Shown in pieces: positions 35,748-44,487 of a stretch of 64,000 nucleotides of DNA. The translations under genes and the position numbers were made by a program. The stretch comes from CAYLQA01 sp964385695 (GTDB lineage Bacteria; Desulfobacterota; Desulfobulbia; Desulfobulbales; Desulfurivibrionaceae). The notes beneath the pieces were generated by a model. The model was given only the letters and a program-made list of their open reading frames with translations. It had not been told where the DNA came from and did not search any database. The stretch is from positions 84,534 to 148,533 of the forward strand of contig CAYLQA010000003.1 of assembly GCA_964385695.1 (NCBI GenBank), in the 5' to 3' direction. Every line of letters begins with the position of its first letter. The first letter of the stretch is position 1.

Positions 35748-35763
35748 TGCAAGTGTTATGCCT
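35748..35763 (-). promoter_or_regulatory. Sigma-54 (-24/-12) promoter for glnB-glnD-glnA
   Basis: Read on the minus strand the element is AGGCATAACACTTGCA, which matches the -24/-12 consensus at GGCA and TTGCA with the required GG-N10-GC spacing. The predicted start is near 35737, about 75 bases before glnB. Nitrogen control genes are classical sigma-54 targets through NtrC-type activators. Confidence 0.75.
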
Positions 35764-36009
35764 GTGTGCTTGTTTTGGTTTATGTTGTTGATTTTGCGAG
35801 GTTTGTCGTTGTTTGTCTGTGGTTGTGGGAGGAAAGGAAAGGTACAAAAATGTAAATAATCGGAAACGAATTGACGATTTTGTGATGTTTGCGTGAGTGC
35901 CGGCAAGCGCGAATAGCTATAGGTAAAATGCGGTAGGGAGAGGATGTGCAAATTGCAGGTTGCTCGAAATGGGAAAGAAAATAAAAAAACTACATTTTTG
36001 TTAATAAGT
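35764..36009. other. Non-coding stretch upstream of glnB
   Basis: No credible gene lies here; the short minus-strand frame across it has no ribosome-binding site and an unusual composition. It is AT-rich and holds a near-palindrome TGCAAATTGCA at 35947-35957, about 185-195 bases upstream of the sigma-54 promoter, where an enhancer-binding protein could act. No clear terminator for the FliL-like gene is seen. Confidence 0.35.
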
Positions 36010-36885
36010 TTATGTGAGGTGATAACGGTTAAAAATAATTGACTCAATGGGCGCCTCGGGCCATTGTTTCTGGATCCAGGCCCGGAGCTTTCTGTTCATC
36101 TCCCCGCGCGCCAAGGAAAAGTGGCGGAGTTCGTGCAGTGGTCTGTTTGTGTAAAACTGATAAATAACATCCCGCATAAAGGTTTTCTTTTCTCCCGGAG
36201 GATCCTCTTCTGAGTCGAGTGCGGTGACAAGGGTGATGTCCACCATAACAAAGGTGACGGGTTTGTCCTTTTCCTGGGCGTCAACCGGAATGAGAAAGGA
36301 AGCGAATGTCCACTTCTTGCGAACCTTCTCCGGCATGGTTTGCTCTATTGGACCTTCATCCTCAATCACGCTGGTAACCTTGGGAGTAACGGCGCCTTCT
36401 TCCACTGAGATAGATTGAGCCTGTTGCAGTTCCGGCGGCAGTGGTTTTTCTCCTCCTGTAAAAAAAGAGATTATTACAAGCAGAAGTATGACCGGAACGG
36501 CATAGGCCGGGATGCGAAAGTGCAGTGGCAGTGCCTGAACACGGCTCAGAAGTGGACCGAGTGATGCGGAGAGAAAGACAAAGACGTTGCCCATGAACGC
36601 GGGCAAGGTAAAAGAAACCCCAGGCGACACTCCATCGTCAGGGATTGAGTCGAGACTTTGTTCTAGCGAGTCGGAGAGTTTTTGCTCTGAAGAGGCGTCT
36701 TTAGGAGTTGCTGCTTGCTCATCTTCTTCAATGAAGAAGTCTTCTTCTCCGTCGGAGAAGAACATATCATCTTCGGCCTGAAAGGCGGACTCCCAATCCT
36801 CACCCCAATCAGCATCTTCACCATCAGATGATATGTCAAGGCTGGCAAAGGGATCGTCTGATTCTGGACGTTCGTCATCTGCCAT
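36010..36885 (-). CDS. FliL-like membrane protein with acidic N-terminal domain
   Basis: The 291-residue product begins with a very acidic, probably disordered cytoplasmic segment (residues 1-85, rich in Asp, Glu and Ser), then one membrane helix (about 126-143), then a periplasmic part. The last 90 residues resemble the FliL domain: TFVMVDITLVTALD, then MRDVIYQFYTNRPLHEL, and a final IESIIFNRYHLT strand. FliL supports the stator of the flagellar motor. The gene is downstream of cheY and fliA, while a normal fliL starts the same cluster, so this looks like a divergent second copy. The FliL relation is inferred from pattern, not tested. Confidence 0.6.
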   Translation of the reverse strand: MADDERPESDDPFASLDISSDGEDADWGEDWESAFQAEDDMFFSDGEEDFFIEEDEQAATPKDASSEQKLSDSLEQSLDSIPDDGVSPGVSFTLPAFMGNVFVFLSASLGPLLSRVQALPLHFRIPAYAVPVILLLVIISFFTGGEKPLPPELQQAQSISVEEGAVTPKVTSVIEDEGPIEQTMPEKVRKKWTFASFLIPVDAQEKDKPVTFVMVDITLVTALDSEEDPPGEKKTFMRDVIYQFYTNRPLHELRHFSLARGEMNRKLRAWIQKQWPEAPIESIIFNRYHLT

Positions 36886-36896
36886 AAGCTAACTAC

Positions 36897-37277
36897 TTAG
36901 CCGAAAATCTTCTCCATTTTTTCGGAGAGAGTTTCTGCGGTAAAAGGTTTAACAATGTACTGACTGACCTTGGCCTTAACGGCCAGAATGATGTTATCCT
37001 GCTGGGCCTCGGCGGTAACCATGATAAAGGGGGTTTCTACCATGCTGGAATCGGCCCGCACAGCCTTGAGCAGGTCCAGCCCTGTCATTTTAGGCATGTT
37101 CCAGTCAGATATGATAAGGTCAATTTTTTCAGCCTTGAGGATATCTAGAGCGGTTGTACCATCGTCCGCTTCGATAATATTTTTAAAGCCGAGCTGGGTC
37201 AGGATGTTTTTAACAATTCGGCGCATGGTGGCAAAATCATCCACCACCAAGACTTTCATATTGGTATCCGCTGCCAT
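36897..37277 (-). CDS. cheY: Chemotaxis response regulator CheY
   Basis: A single-domain receiver of 126 residues that, when phosphorylated, binds the flagellar switch. The acidic pocket (VVDDF), the phosphoacceptor Asp in LIISDWNMPKMTG, the Thr in MVTAEA and the Lys in YIVKPFTAETL are all present. The start at 37277 has GGGAGG five bases upstream. It lies behind fliA with its own promoter in the 140-base gap and 11 bases before the FliL-like gene. Confidence 0.95.
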   Translation of the reverse strand: MAADTNMKVLVVDDFATMRRIVKNILTQLGFKNIIEADDGTTALDILKAEKIDLIISDWNMPKMTGLDLLKAVRADSSMVETPFIMVTAEAQQDNIILAVKAKVSQYIVKPFTAETLSEKMEKIFG

Positions 37278-37333
37278 ATTTCCTCCCTAAACACGCTCCC
37301 GTGGGGTTTGTAAGTATTAAAAAAATGAGCTTC

Positions 37334-37362
37334 TTTATATCACAATAGCTTTTTTATTGTAA
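37334..37362 (-). promoter_or_regulatory. Promoter for cheY with internal inverted repeat
   Basis: On the minus strand TTACAA and TATAAA are 17 bases apart. Between them ACAATA and TATTGT form an inverted repeat with a seven-base centre, a possible operator. The transcript would start near 37327 with a leader of about 50 bases. Confidence 0.55.
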
Positions 37363-37417
37363 CTATAACGTCAAACTTTGAAAATAAAAAATTTTGCAGG
37401 CCGATGGGCTGGCAACA

Positions 37418-38215
37418 TCAACCAGCAAGGGCTTTTTTCAACTTAGAGCGCAGCCTGAGCATTGCCTTGCTGTGCATCTGGGAGATGCGCGATTCCGTGT
37501 AACCCAGAACCTCGCCGATCTCCTTCATGGTCAACTCCTCTTGGTAGTAAAGAGAAACAGTGAGTTTTTCCTTTTCCGGCAGGTCTGAGATGGCCTTGGC
37601 CAGTTGCTCTCTGATCTGCGTCATGTTCAGCGCCGTAAAGGGGTCCCGCTCATCCATGGAGAAAGTTTCCGCCAAAGTCGGGTTGGCGGCTTCGTTGTTC
37701 TTTTGCCGTAAGAACTCAATATCCATGAAGGAGACGGACTTGGTCTCGTCCAGCAACTTGTAAAAGGTGTCCAGATCCATCTGCATGTGTTCGGCAACCT
37801 CTTCATCCTGAGCAGGGCGGCCGAACTGTTTTTCTAGATCCGAGTATGCCTTTTCAAGATCTGTGATCTTGCGGCGAATGGAACGCGGAACCCAGTCCAG
37901 GGAACGGAGCTCGTCCAGCATGGCGCCTTTGATACGGAATTCGGCATAGGTTTTAAACTGAACGTTCTTGGAAAGATCGAACTTGTTGATAGCATCGATC
38001 AGGCCGATGATGCCGCAACTGATAAGATCATCAACTGCGACCTGGGGCGGAAGCCTTGAGGCCAGGCGTGCGGCAATATACTTGATCAACGGAGTATAGG
38101 TAAGGACCAATTCATTCCGCTTCGCCTGATCAAGTTGTCCGGACGGACCGAAATAGGCGTTCGTGTAATCTTTAAACTTAGGAGTTTGCTGCTTTGCCAT
38201 ACTTGCTTGCATCAT
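37418..38215 (-). CDS. fliA: Flagellar sigma factor FliA (sigma-28)
   Basis: FliA directs late flagellar and chemotaxis gene transcription. The 265-residue product has region 2 (LVLTYTPLIKYIAARLASRLPPQ, DLISCGIIGLIDAINKFD, FKTYAEFRIKGAMLDELRS), region 3 (SIRRKITDLEKAY) and region 4 (LPEKEKLTVSLYYQEELTMKEIGEVLGYTESRISQMHSKA). Two ATG codons in tandem begin the frame just after AAGGT; either may be used. It follows flhG by about 47 bases. Confidence 0.96.
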   Translation of the reverse strand: MMQASMAKQQTPKFKDYTNAYFGPSGQLDQAKRNELVLTYTPLIKYIAARLASRLPPQVAVDDLISCGIIGLIDAINKFDLSKNVQFKTYAEFRIKGAMLDELRSLDWVPRSIRRKITDLEKAYSDLEKQFGRPAQDEEVAEHMQMDLDTFYKLLDETKSVSFMDIEFLRQKNNEAANPTLAETFSMDERDPFTALNMTQIREQLAKAISDLPEKEKLTVSLYYQEELTMKEIGEVLGYTESRISQMHSKAMLRLRSKLKKALAG

Positions 38216-38262
38216 ACCTTAAAATTGCTGCTGTTTCTGTTCTGAAACGTTAAAAAAGTATA

Positions 38263-39159
38263 TTACAGATCAAGGAGTCCCTGCCAGAAAAATTTTATAT
38301 TCCCATCAGCTTTAACCTCTGGTTCTTCTTGTAAGATTTGCTGAGAGATCTTTGAAAACATCCTGCTTGCGGGTGAGGAGGGAAATAAATCGCTCACCAA
38401 CCGCTGCTCCCTGACCGATCTCGGAAGCTTGGCATCGTAAGGGATATGGCCGACATAATCCAACGAGAGGGTCTCTAAGAAGCGGTCGGCAACGATACTT
38501 AATTTACGAAAAACTCCCACAGCTTCCTTTTCCGAGCGGGCTTGGTTGATCAAAATGCGGAAACGTTTTACATCGTGTCGGCTGGATAAAACCTTGATCA
38601 GGGCATAGGCATCGGTGAGTGAGGTGGGCTCCGGGGTCAGGATGATGATGCGCTCCTGACAGGCAAGGTTGAAATAAATCACATTATTATTGATGCCCGC
38701 TGCTGTATCGACAAGGAGAATGTCCACCTGCCTGCCCAGTGCGTCCATTTCGGAGAGAAAGTAGAGCCGTTGCTCCTCTGTCAGCTCGGCAAGTTCCATG
38801 ATGCCGGAGCTTGCCGGTAGTATCATCAGGCCGCCGGGGCCGTCTATGAGGACGTCCTGCAGCGACTTTTCGCCCTTGAATACATGATGCAGGTTGTAAC
38901 GCGGAGTCAGTCCCAAGAGGATGTCCACGTTGGCAAGGTTGAGGTCGGCATCTAACACCAGCACCTTTTTGCCGGTTTTGGCCAGGGCGTAGCCGATATT
39001 GGTAACAATATTGGTCTTTCCCACTCCGCCTTTACCGCTGGTGACACAGATGACCCTGGGCGGCATAATCTGCCCTCGGGCTTGAGCGGGATGTTTGCCT
39101 CGTGTTGCCGTGCGTGAAGAGGTGGTCATAATTCTTTCCAAAGTATCTGCCTGATTCAT
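38263..39159 (-). CDS. flhG: MinD-like ATPase FlhG
   Basis: FlhG (FleN/YlxH) limits flagellar number together with FlhF. The deviant Walker A appears as CVTSGKGGVGKTNIVTNIG, with DADLNLANVDILLG and LVDTAAGI as the later motifs. The frame is open upstream into flhF, but the start at 39159 (MNQADTLERIM) follows the flhF stop by 19 bases and has an AGGA site, giving 298 residues. Between MNQADTLERIM and the P-loop there is a basic linker; the N-terminal peptide probably stimulates FlhF GTPase as in homologues. Confidence 0.95.
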   Translation of the reverse strand: MNQADTLERIMTTSSRTATRGKHPAQARGQIMPPRVICVTSGKGGVGKTNIVTNIGYALAKTGKKVLVLDADLNLANVDILLGLTPRYNLHHVFKGEKSLQDVLIDGPGGLMILPASSGIMELAELTEEQRLYFLSEMDALGRQVDILLVDTAAGINNNVIYFNLACQERIIILTPEPTSLTDAYALIKVLSSRHDVKRFRILINQARSEKEAVGVFRKLSIVADRFLETLSLDYVGHIPYDAKLPRSVREQRLVSDLFPSSPASRMFSKISQQILQEEPEVKADGNIKFFWQGLLDL

Positions 39160-39178
39160 GGAATATCCTGTTGCTCGT

Positions 39179-40366
39179 TTATGCCCAGGTTCCCTGGGCT
39201 TCCGCTGCAAGTTCGGTTGTGGCGGCCTGCCAGCCTTGGCCAAAGAGAGTACGTAAAAAGTCCTTGCTCGCCAGAAGAAAATCCTCGGGCACGCGCTGGC
39301 CTGTGCAAAGGCAGGAAATAGGCAACTCAGTGCCTGCCACCTGTTGGCAGAGCGAGGCGTATGCCCGTGTTTCGTCAAGTTTCGAGAGGACCAGCCCGCC
39401 GACATTAAGGGGGGCATAGGCCTTCATAATATGCTGGATGTCTTCTTTTTTTGCTGTGGCGCTTAAAACTAAATGAGGGTCGATGCTGGTCCCTGCCTGG
39501 TCAAACCATTTTTCAAGTTCTGTAATGTGCGTCGGGTCATAGGGGCTTTTGCCCGCCGTATCAATGATAATCAGGTCTTTGTCTTGATGGCGTTTAACTG
39601 CCGCGGCAAGATCTTTTTTTCGTAAAATGACTTCGCAAGGCAGCCGCATGATTCGTGCATAGGTGCGCAGCTGGTCGGTGGCGCCGATGCGGTAGCAGTC
39701 CATGGAGAAAAGGGCCACCTTGTATTGCTCGTGGATGGAGTACCAGGCTGCCAGTTTCGCTGCGGTGGTTGTTTTGCCGACCCCGGTCGGCCCAACCAGG
39801 GCGACAACGCTTGGCGATCCATTTGCTCCTACATGCAGAGGTTTGATCTCCAACTGGTCGATAACCTTGTTGCGCCATTTTGCAACCGCTTCGGGCTTGG
39901 GCATGTTTGCCCGTTTGCCTTTGCCCTTGCTTGCGGGTAAGCGGCTGTCCAACTCGTTTTTGGCTGCGTATTGGCGCTTGAGAAAGCTGGTAAAGCGCAG
40001 GCGCAGGTCGTGGGCTTCAAGGCTGATATGCTCGGCAAAGTTTTTTTTGCCCGGACTCGGCGCTGTGGATTGTGCCGGAGCAGGGGGCACCTCTGGTTGG
40101 GTTTTACGAACCGTATGGTAGCCATAACTCTGGGAAGGTGAAGGTCTGTCGGAAGCGGGTTCGTTGCTTGGAGCCCAATCCGGCATCCTGACGGTTTCCT
40201 GGTCATACTCAACGGCTGCTACAACCTCGACCCGGTTCTTGCCCGTTGTGCCTTTAGGCGGGCGAATGGTCCGGCTGGACATGATCACGGCATCTTCGCC
40301 CATCTCCTCTTTGACCATGGCCAGGGCTGTATTGGTATCTGAGGCCTCAAAGCGCTTAATCCTCAT
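39179..40366 (-). CDS. flhF: SRP-type GTPase FlhF
   Basis: FlhF sets the place and number of polar flagella. The C-terminal NG domain carries ALVGPTGVGKTTTAAKLAAWY (P-loop), DCYRIGATDQLRTYA, IIDTAGKSPYD and SKLDETRAYASL. The N-terminal basic domain begins MRIKRFEASDTNTALAMVKEEMGEDAVI, as in other FlhF proteins. It has 395 residues. AGGAG lies seven bases before the ATG. Presence of flhF and flhG suggests polar rather than peritrichous flagella. Confidence 0.96.
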   Translation of the reverse strand: MRIKRFEASDTNTALAMVKEEMGEDAVIMSSRTIRPPKGTTGKNRVEVVAAVEYDQETVRMPDWAPSNEPASDRPSPSQSYGYHTVRKTQPEVPPAPAQSTAPSPGKKNFAEHISLEAHDLRLRFTSFLKRQYAAKNELDSRLPASKGKGKRANMPKPEAVAKWRNKVIDQLEIKPLHVGANGSPSVVALVGPTGVGKTTTAAKLAAWYSIHEQYKVALFSMDCYRIGATDQLRTYARIMRLPCEVILRKKDLAAAVKRHQDKDLIIIDTAGKSPYDPTHITELEKWFDQAGTSIDPHLVLSATAKKEDIQHIMKAYAPLNVGGLVLSKLDETRAYASLCQQVAGTELPISCLCTGQRVPEDFLLASKDFLRTLFGQGWQAATTELAAEAQGTWA

Positions 40367-40382
40367 GGATGGCTCCTAATAA

Positions 40383-42500
40383 TTACCGTTGCGGATTCAA
40401 TTCAATAGTACCCAGAGACTGCAGGTTGGTCTGGGTTGAGAGTTCGTTATGGGAAAGAACCATGACATGGGGCATGAATCTCTCCATCAGCCGCCGTACG
40501 TGGCGACGGGTAATCGGTGTACAGATGATAAGGGGCTGGTAGCCCTCGTTGGAGACCCGTTCCACCTCTTGTTTGGCTGCCTCTAAAAAGGTCTGGGCCA
40601 GGTTGGGTTCCAGGTTCAAAAAAGCGCCCTGTTCGCTCTGCTGGATGGATTCGCGAATGATATCCTCAAGCTGGGTGGACAGGGTTAGCACGTGCAGGGT
40701 GCCCTCTTCATCGGTATAGGCATTCAGAAGGGAGCGGGACAATTTCTGGCGTACATACTCGGTGAGCAGGTCCGGGTCCGTGCCTATGGGGGCAAAGTCG
40801 GCCAAGGTCTCGCAGATGGTCAGAAGATCGCGGATGGAGACCCGCTCGCGCAGGAGATTCTGCAGGACCTTCTGGACCGCACCGAGGCTCAAGAGGTTGG
40901 GCACAAGTTCTTCCACCACTTTGGGGTGGGTCTTGCTCAGATTGTCGAGCAGTTTTTGGGTATCCTGGCGACCTAACAGTTCGTCGGCATGGATGCGCAG
41001 CTCTTCGGTGAGGTGGGTCGCAATGACGGTTGATGGATCAACCACGGTATAGCCTGCCACCTGGGCCTCGTCCCGTTTATCCTCTGTGATCCACAGGGCG
41101 GGCAGTTGGAAGGCGGGTTCGGTGGTGGGAATACCCTCGATCTCGCGTTTGGCCATACCGGAATCCATGGCCAAGAGATGGCCCATCATGATCTCGCCGC
41201 GGGCAAGCTCTACGCCTTTCAGCAGCAGCACATACTCATCCGGCCGCAATTGCAGGTTATCCCGCACATGAAGGGGGGGGATGATCATACCCATATCCAT
41301 GGCAAACTGTCTGCGGATGGCGCGGATTCTTTCAAGCAGGTCACCCTCCTGGGCTTCGTCAACCAAGGGGATAAGTCCATAACCCACCTCAAGCTGCAAG
41401 GTGTCCAGCGGCAGCAGGTTCTCCACTGTCTCCGGCGCACCGGGGGGCGGACCCTCTTCTGCCTTTTTCTTCTCTTCTTCTTCGGCCGCTTTTTCTTCTT
41501 CCTCTTCCGCGGTCTTTCTAAAGGCCATAACGGAAATGCCGCCCATGAGAGAGCCGAGAATGAGGAAGGGAACGTGGGGCAGGCCTGGGATCATGCCGAA
41601 AAGCAGGATGATGCCGGAGGCCACGGCCAGGGCTTGGGGCTGCAGGCCGAACTGTTTCATGAATTCGGTACCCATGCTTACATCGGATGCGGCCCGGCTG
41701 ACGATAATACCGGCGGAGGTGGAGATGATCAGGGCGGGGATCTGGGAGACCAGGCCGTCACCGATGGTGAGCAGGGTGTAGGTCTCAGCAGCGTTACCGA
41801 TCTGCATATTCTGCATGATGATACCGATGAACAAGCCACCCAATACATTGATGACCATAATCACAATACTGGCCACGGCCTCGCCGCGAACGAATTTGCT
41901 GGCACCGTCCATGGCCCCGTAAAATTCCGATTGGCGACTGATTTCTTCACGTCTGCGTTTAGCCTCACCCTCGTTGATGATGCCGGCGTTGAGATCGGCA
42001 TCAATGGCCATCTGTTTACCGGGCATGGCATCCAGGGTGAAGCGTGCGGCAACCTCGGCAATACGGCCGGAACCTTTGGTGATAACGATGAAGTTAATCA
42101 AAACCATGATCAGGAAGATGATCAGACCCACTGCGTAGTTGCCGCCCACCACAAAGTTACCAAAGGATTGGATAACCTGGCCCACCGCACCCGGCCCCTC
42201 ATGCCCGTGCAAGAGAATGAGACGGGTGGAGGCGATATTGAGCGAGAGCCGGTACAGGGTGGTGATCAATAACAGGGACGGAAAGGAGGAAAAGTCCAGG
42301 GCGTTGGTGTTGTACATGGCCACCAGCAGGATAATGAGTCCCACGGTGATGTTAAACGAGAGCAGCAGATCCAGCATGATGGTGGGCAGGGGAATGATCA
42401 TGACCATCAAAATGGCGACAACGCCAATGGCCACAAAGAGACTTGCCGTCTCGATGTTGATTCCCTTAAATCCTGCTGCTGTTTCTGCTTTTTCCGCCAT
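40383..42500 (-). CDS. flhA: Flagellar export apparatus protein FlhA
   Basis: FlhA is the large export-gate protein. About eight membrane helices occupy the first 330 residues, with the FHIPEP-type signatures (ITKGSGRIAEVAARFTLDAM and the following MPGKQMAIDADLNAG). The large cytoplasmic domain follows a charged linker rich in Glu and Lys (near residues 330-350). The ATG at 42500 (MAEKAETAAG) gives 705 residues; the in-frame codon at 42506 is TTG. No clear Shine-Dalgarno sequence precedes either, which is unlike the neighbouring genes. Confidence 0.96.
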   Translation of the reverse strand: MAEKAETAAGFKGINIETASLFVAIGVVAILMVMIIPLPTIMLDLLLSFNITVGLIILLVAMYNTNALDFSSFPSLLLITTLYRLSLNIASTRLILLHGHEGPGAVGQVIQSFGNFVVGGNYAVGLIIFLIMVLINFIVITKGSGRIAEVAARFTLDAMPGKQMAIDADLNAGIINEGEAKRRREEISRQSEFYGAMDGASKFVRGEAVASIVIMVINVLGGLFIGIIMQNMQIGNAAETYTLLTIGDGLVSQIPALIISTSAGIIVSRAASDVSMGTEFMKQFGLQPQALAVASGIILLFGMIPGLPHVPFLILGSLMGGISVMAFRKTAEEEEEKAAEEEEKKKAEEGPPPGAPETVENLLPLDTLQLEVGYGLIPLVDEAQEGDLLERIRAIRRQFAMDMGMIIPPLHVRDNLQLRPDEYVLLLKGVELARGEIMMGHLLAMDSGMAKREIEGIPTTEPAFQLPALWITEDKRDEAQVAGYTVVDPSTVIATHLTEELRIHADELLGRQDTQKLLDNLSKTHPKVVEELVPNLLSLGAVQKVLQNLLRERVSIRDLLTICETLADFAPIGTDPDLLTEYVRQKLSRSLLNAYTDEEGTLHVLTLSTQLEDIIRESIQQSEQGAFLNLEPNLAQTFLEAAKQEVERVSNEGYQPLIICTPITRRHVRRLMERFMPHVMVLSHNELSTQTNLQSLGTIELNPQR

Positions 42501-42522
42501 GTTCAATAATGAAGAGTGAGTA

Positions 42523-42548
42523 ATTATAAGTGGAAAATGTTCAACATT
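42523..42548 (-). promoter_or_regulatory. Possible internal promoter/operator upstream of flhA
   Basis: In the 110-base gap between flhB and flhA the minus strand has a perfect TATAAT (42523-42528) and, just upstream, an inverted repeat AATGTT-G-AACATT (42536-42548) in the spacer region. No good -35 box is seen at the right distance. It could be a regulated internal promoter; evidence is weak. Confidence 0.3.
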
Positions 42549-42610
42549 CCCCGTGTCATCTTTCTGACTTTTTTAGGCCTGTTTTATTAAATATGCATTT
42601 TTCATTCCAC

Positions 42611-43681
42611 CTAGGCCGATTTTCCCTTGAGGCCATAAACATATGCCAGCACCTCGGCCACGGTCTGGAAGAGGTTGTCCGGAATGGGCTGGTCAATTTC
42701 TACATTATGATAGAGCGCTTGGGCAAGGGGTTTATCTTCGACCAGGGGCACGCCATTTTCCGCGGCAACCTCTTTGATACGCTTGGCCACAAAACCGGCA
42801 CCCTTGGCGACTACCGTCGGGGCGGTCATGCTGGCCTGATCATATTTTAAGGCCACAGCCAGGCGGGTGGGGTTGGTGATGACCACATCTGCCGTGGGTA
42901 CCTCGGCCATCATCCGTTGCCGGGCCATCTGCATTTGGATCGAACGGATACGTCCTTTCACGTGAGGGTCACCCTCGGTCTGCTTGGCCTCATCCTTGAC
43001 CTCCTGCTTGGTCATCTTCATTTTTTCCATGAATTGCCAACGCTGAAAGGCATAATCCGCGATTGCGAGCACGGCAATGATCAAGGCGCATTTTAAGAAG
43101 ATCCAAAATGCGACCTTGGCCATAAAGGCCAGGATGGAGATGGGCGGTTGGTCCATCAGTGGTAGCAGGCTCGGGTAGGCCTTTTTTATCTCAAAGTATG
43201 CAACCAGGGCAACGGTGGTCAATTTGGCTATGGATTTAACAAAGTTGGCCAGGGTCTGCTTGGAAAAAAGTTTGCCTACTCCCTTAATAACGTCCAGGTT
43301 CTCAAATTTGGGCGTGATTTTTTCGGCGGTGAACAAAACCCCGACCTGGGCATAGTTGGCAACTAGGGCGACTGTAAAGATGACCGCCATGAGGGGGGCC
43401 AAAATAAGTCCGGCACTGTACATGCTGTCCTTGGCGATGACCGTCATGCTTTCGCGGGTTACCTCCACGGTGTGGGCATTGCCGAGGTAATGTTTAATAA
43501 CGATATACATCTGACCGAGGATGTATTCGCTGCTCATGTACAGGGTTATTAGGCCGGCAAAGAGGACGGCGGCTGAGGGCACCTCCATGCTCTTGGCCAC
43601 ATCGCCCTTTTTACGGGCCTCCTGCAGTCGTCGCGCGGTCGGTTCTTCTGTTTTTTCTTGGCCGGAGGACTCTTCCGCCAT
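42611..43681 (-). CDS. flhB: Flagellar export apparatus protein FlhB (NPTR variant)
   Basis: FlhB is the export switch protein: four membrane helices in the first 215 residues, then a cytoplasmic domain that normally cuts itself at NPTH to switch from hook to filament export. Here the motif reads NPTRLAVALKYD: Asn and Pro of the cleavage site are kept but His is Arg. It has 356 residues and starts directly at the end of fliR. The N-terminus (SGQEKTEEPTARRLQEARKKG) is typical. Confidence 0.96.
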   Translation of the reverse strand: MAEESSGQEKTEEPTARRLQEARKKGDVAKSMEVPSAAVLFAGLITLYMSSEYILGQMYIVIKHYLGNAHTVEVTRESMTVIAKDSMYSAGLILAPLMAVIFTVALVANYAQVGVLFTAEKITPKFENLDVIKGVGKLFSKQTLANFVKSIAKLTTVALVAYFEIKKAYPSLLPLMDQPPISILAFMAKVAFWIFLKCALIIAVLAIADYAFQRWQFMEKMKMTKQEVKDEAKQTEGDPHVKGRIRSIQMQMARQRMMAEVPTADVVITNPTRLAVALKYDQASMTAPTVVAKGAGFVAKRIKEVAAENGVPLVEDKPLAQALYHNVEIDQPIPDNLFQTVAEVLAYVYGLKGKSA

Positions 43682-44473
43682 TTAGCCACCCATTCCCATG
43701 CCCAGTTGGATAAGTAGTCTGCCGAGCATCTCAAAGTTTGCAATCATCAAGGGGAGAAAATATACCAATGATAATCCTGCAAAGATCATTCCGATGGCAA
43801 TGTTAATGGGCATGGTGACCAGGAGAATGGGAATCTGCGGGACAACCTTGGCAATAATGCCTTGGGCCACGTGGGAGAAAAAGAGCGCGGCCCCGGCCGG
43901 CGCCATAATCTTGACAGCCAAGATGAACATATTGCTGACACCCCGCATCATGCCCTCAAAGGTTGCCTGAGTGACGGAGAGAGTGCCCGGGGTGAGCCAA
44001 TTATAGCTCTCCGCCAGGGTGGTGAAAAAGATATGGTGGCCGTTAATGGCCAGAAAGATGAGAAAGGCGGTGATGCTCCAGAACAAACCCACCGGTGAGA
44101 CCTGGGTGCCGAACTGGGGATCCATGACCCCGGCCATTCCCATACCCATCTGAATACCTACGATCTGACCGGCGATTTCCACCGCGGTAAAGACCATACG
44201 GACAAAGATAGCCAGAATTGCGCTGAATCCTACCTCTGTCAGCACCAGGAGCATGAACCCCACCGAGGTCTCGGGCAAAAGATCCGGGCTCACGTTGACC
44301 ACGGGCAGCAGAACCAGAGCCGTCATCAGGGAGAGAAGGATCTTGACCTGGGGCACAACACCCCTGGCGCCGATGATGGGCATAAAAAACAGCAAGGGGC
44401 CCACCCGCGTCAGAATGATGAGCAGGCTGATAATGTTGTTTAATGTCCAGTTGAGCAGGCTGGTCTCAACCAT
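43682..44473 (-). CDS. fliR: Flagellar export gate protein FliR
   Basis: FliR forms the export channel with FliP and FliQ. The 263-residue protein has about six hydrophobic segments and the family stretch MGMGMAGVMDPQFG...SPVGLFWSITAFLIFLAINGHH. AGGAG is seven bases before the ATG. It lies between fliQ and flhB as in many polar-flagellated bacteria. Confidence 0.95.
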   Translation of the reverse strand: MVETSLLNWTLNNIISLLIILTRVGPLLFFMPIIGARGVVPQVKILLSLMTALVLLPVVNVSPDLLPETSVGFMLLVLTEVGFSAILAIFVRMVFTAVEIAGQIVGIQMGMGMAGVMDPQFGTQVSPVGLFWSITAFLIFLAINGHHIFFTTLAESYNWLTPGTLSVTQATFEGMMRGVSNMFILAVKIMAPAGAALFFSHVAQGIIAKVVPQIPILLVTMPINIAIGMIFAGLSLVYFLPLMIANFEMLGRLLIQLGMGMGG

Positions 44474-44487
44474 ATCTCCTCGTCAGG

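Noticed and set aside
35745..36047. Minus-strand frame of 100 codons between the FliL-like gene and glnB
   Set aside because: It overlaps the FliL-like gene end and the sigma-54 promoter, and has Ser/Phe/Thr-rich composition without a start signal.
41106..42272. Plus-strand frame of 388 codons opposite flhA
   Set aside because: His/Gly/Gln-rich shadow of flhA; no start signal.
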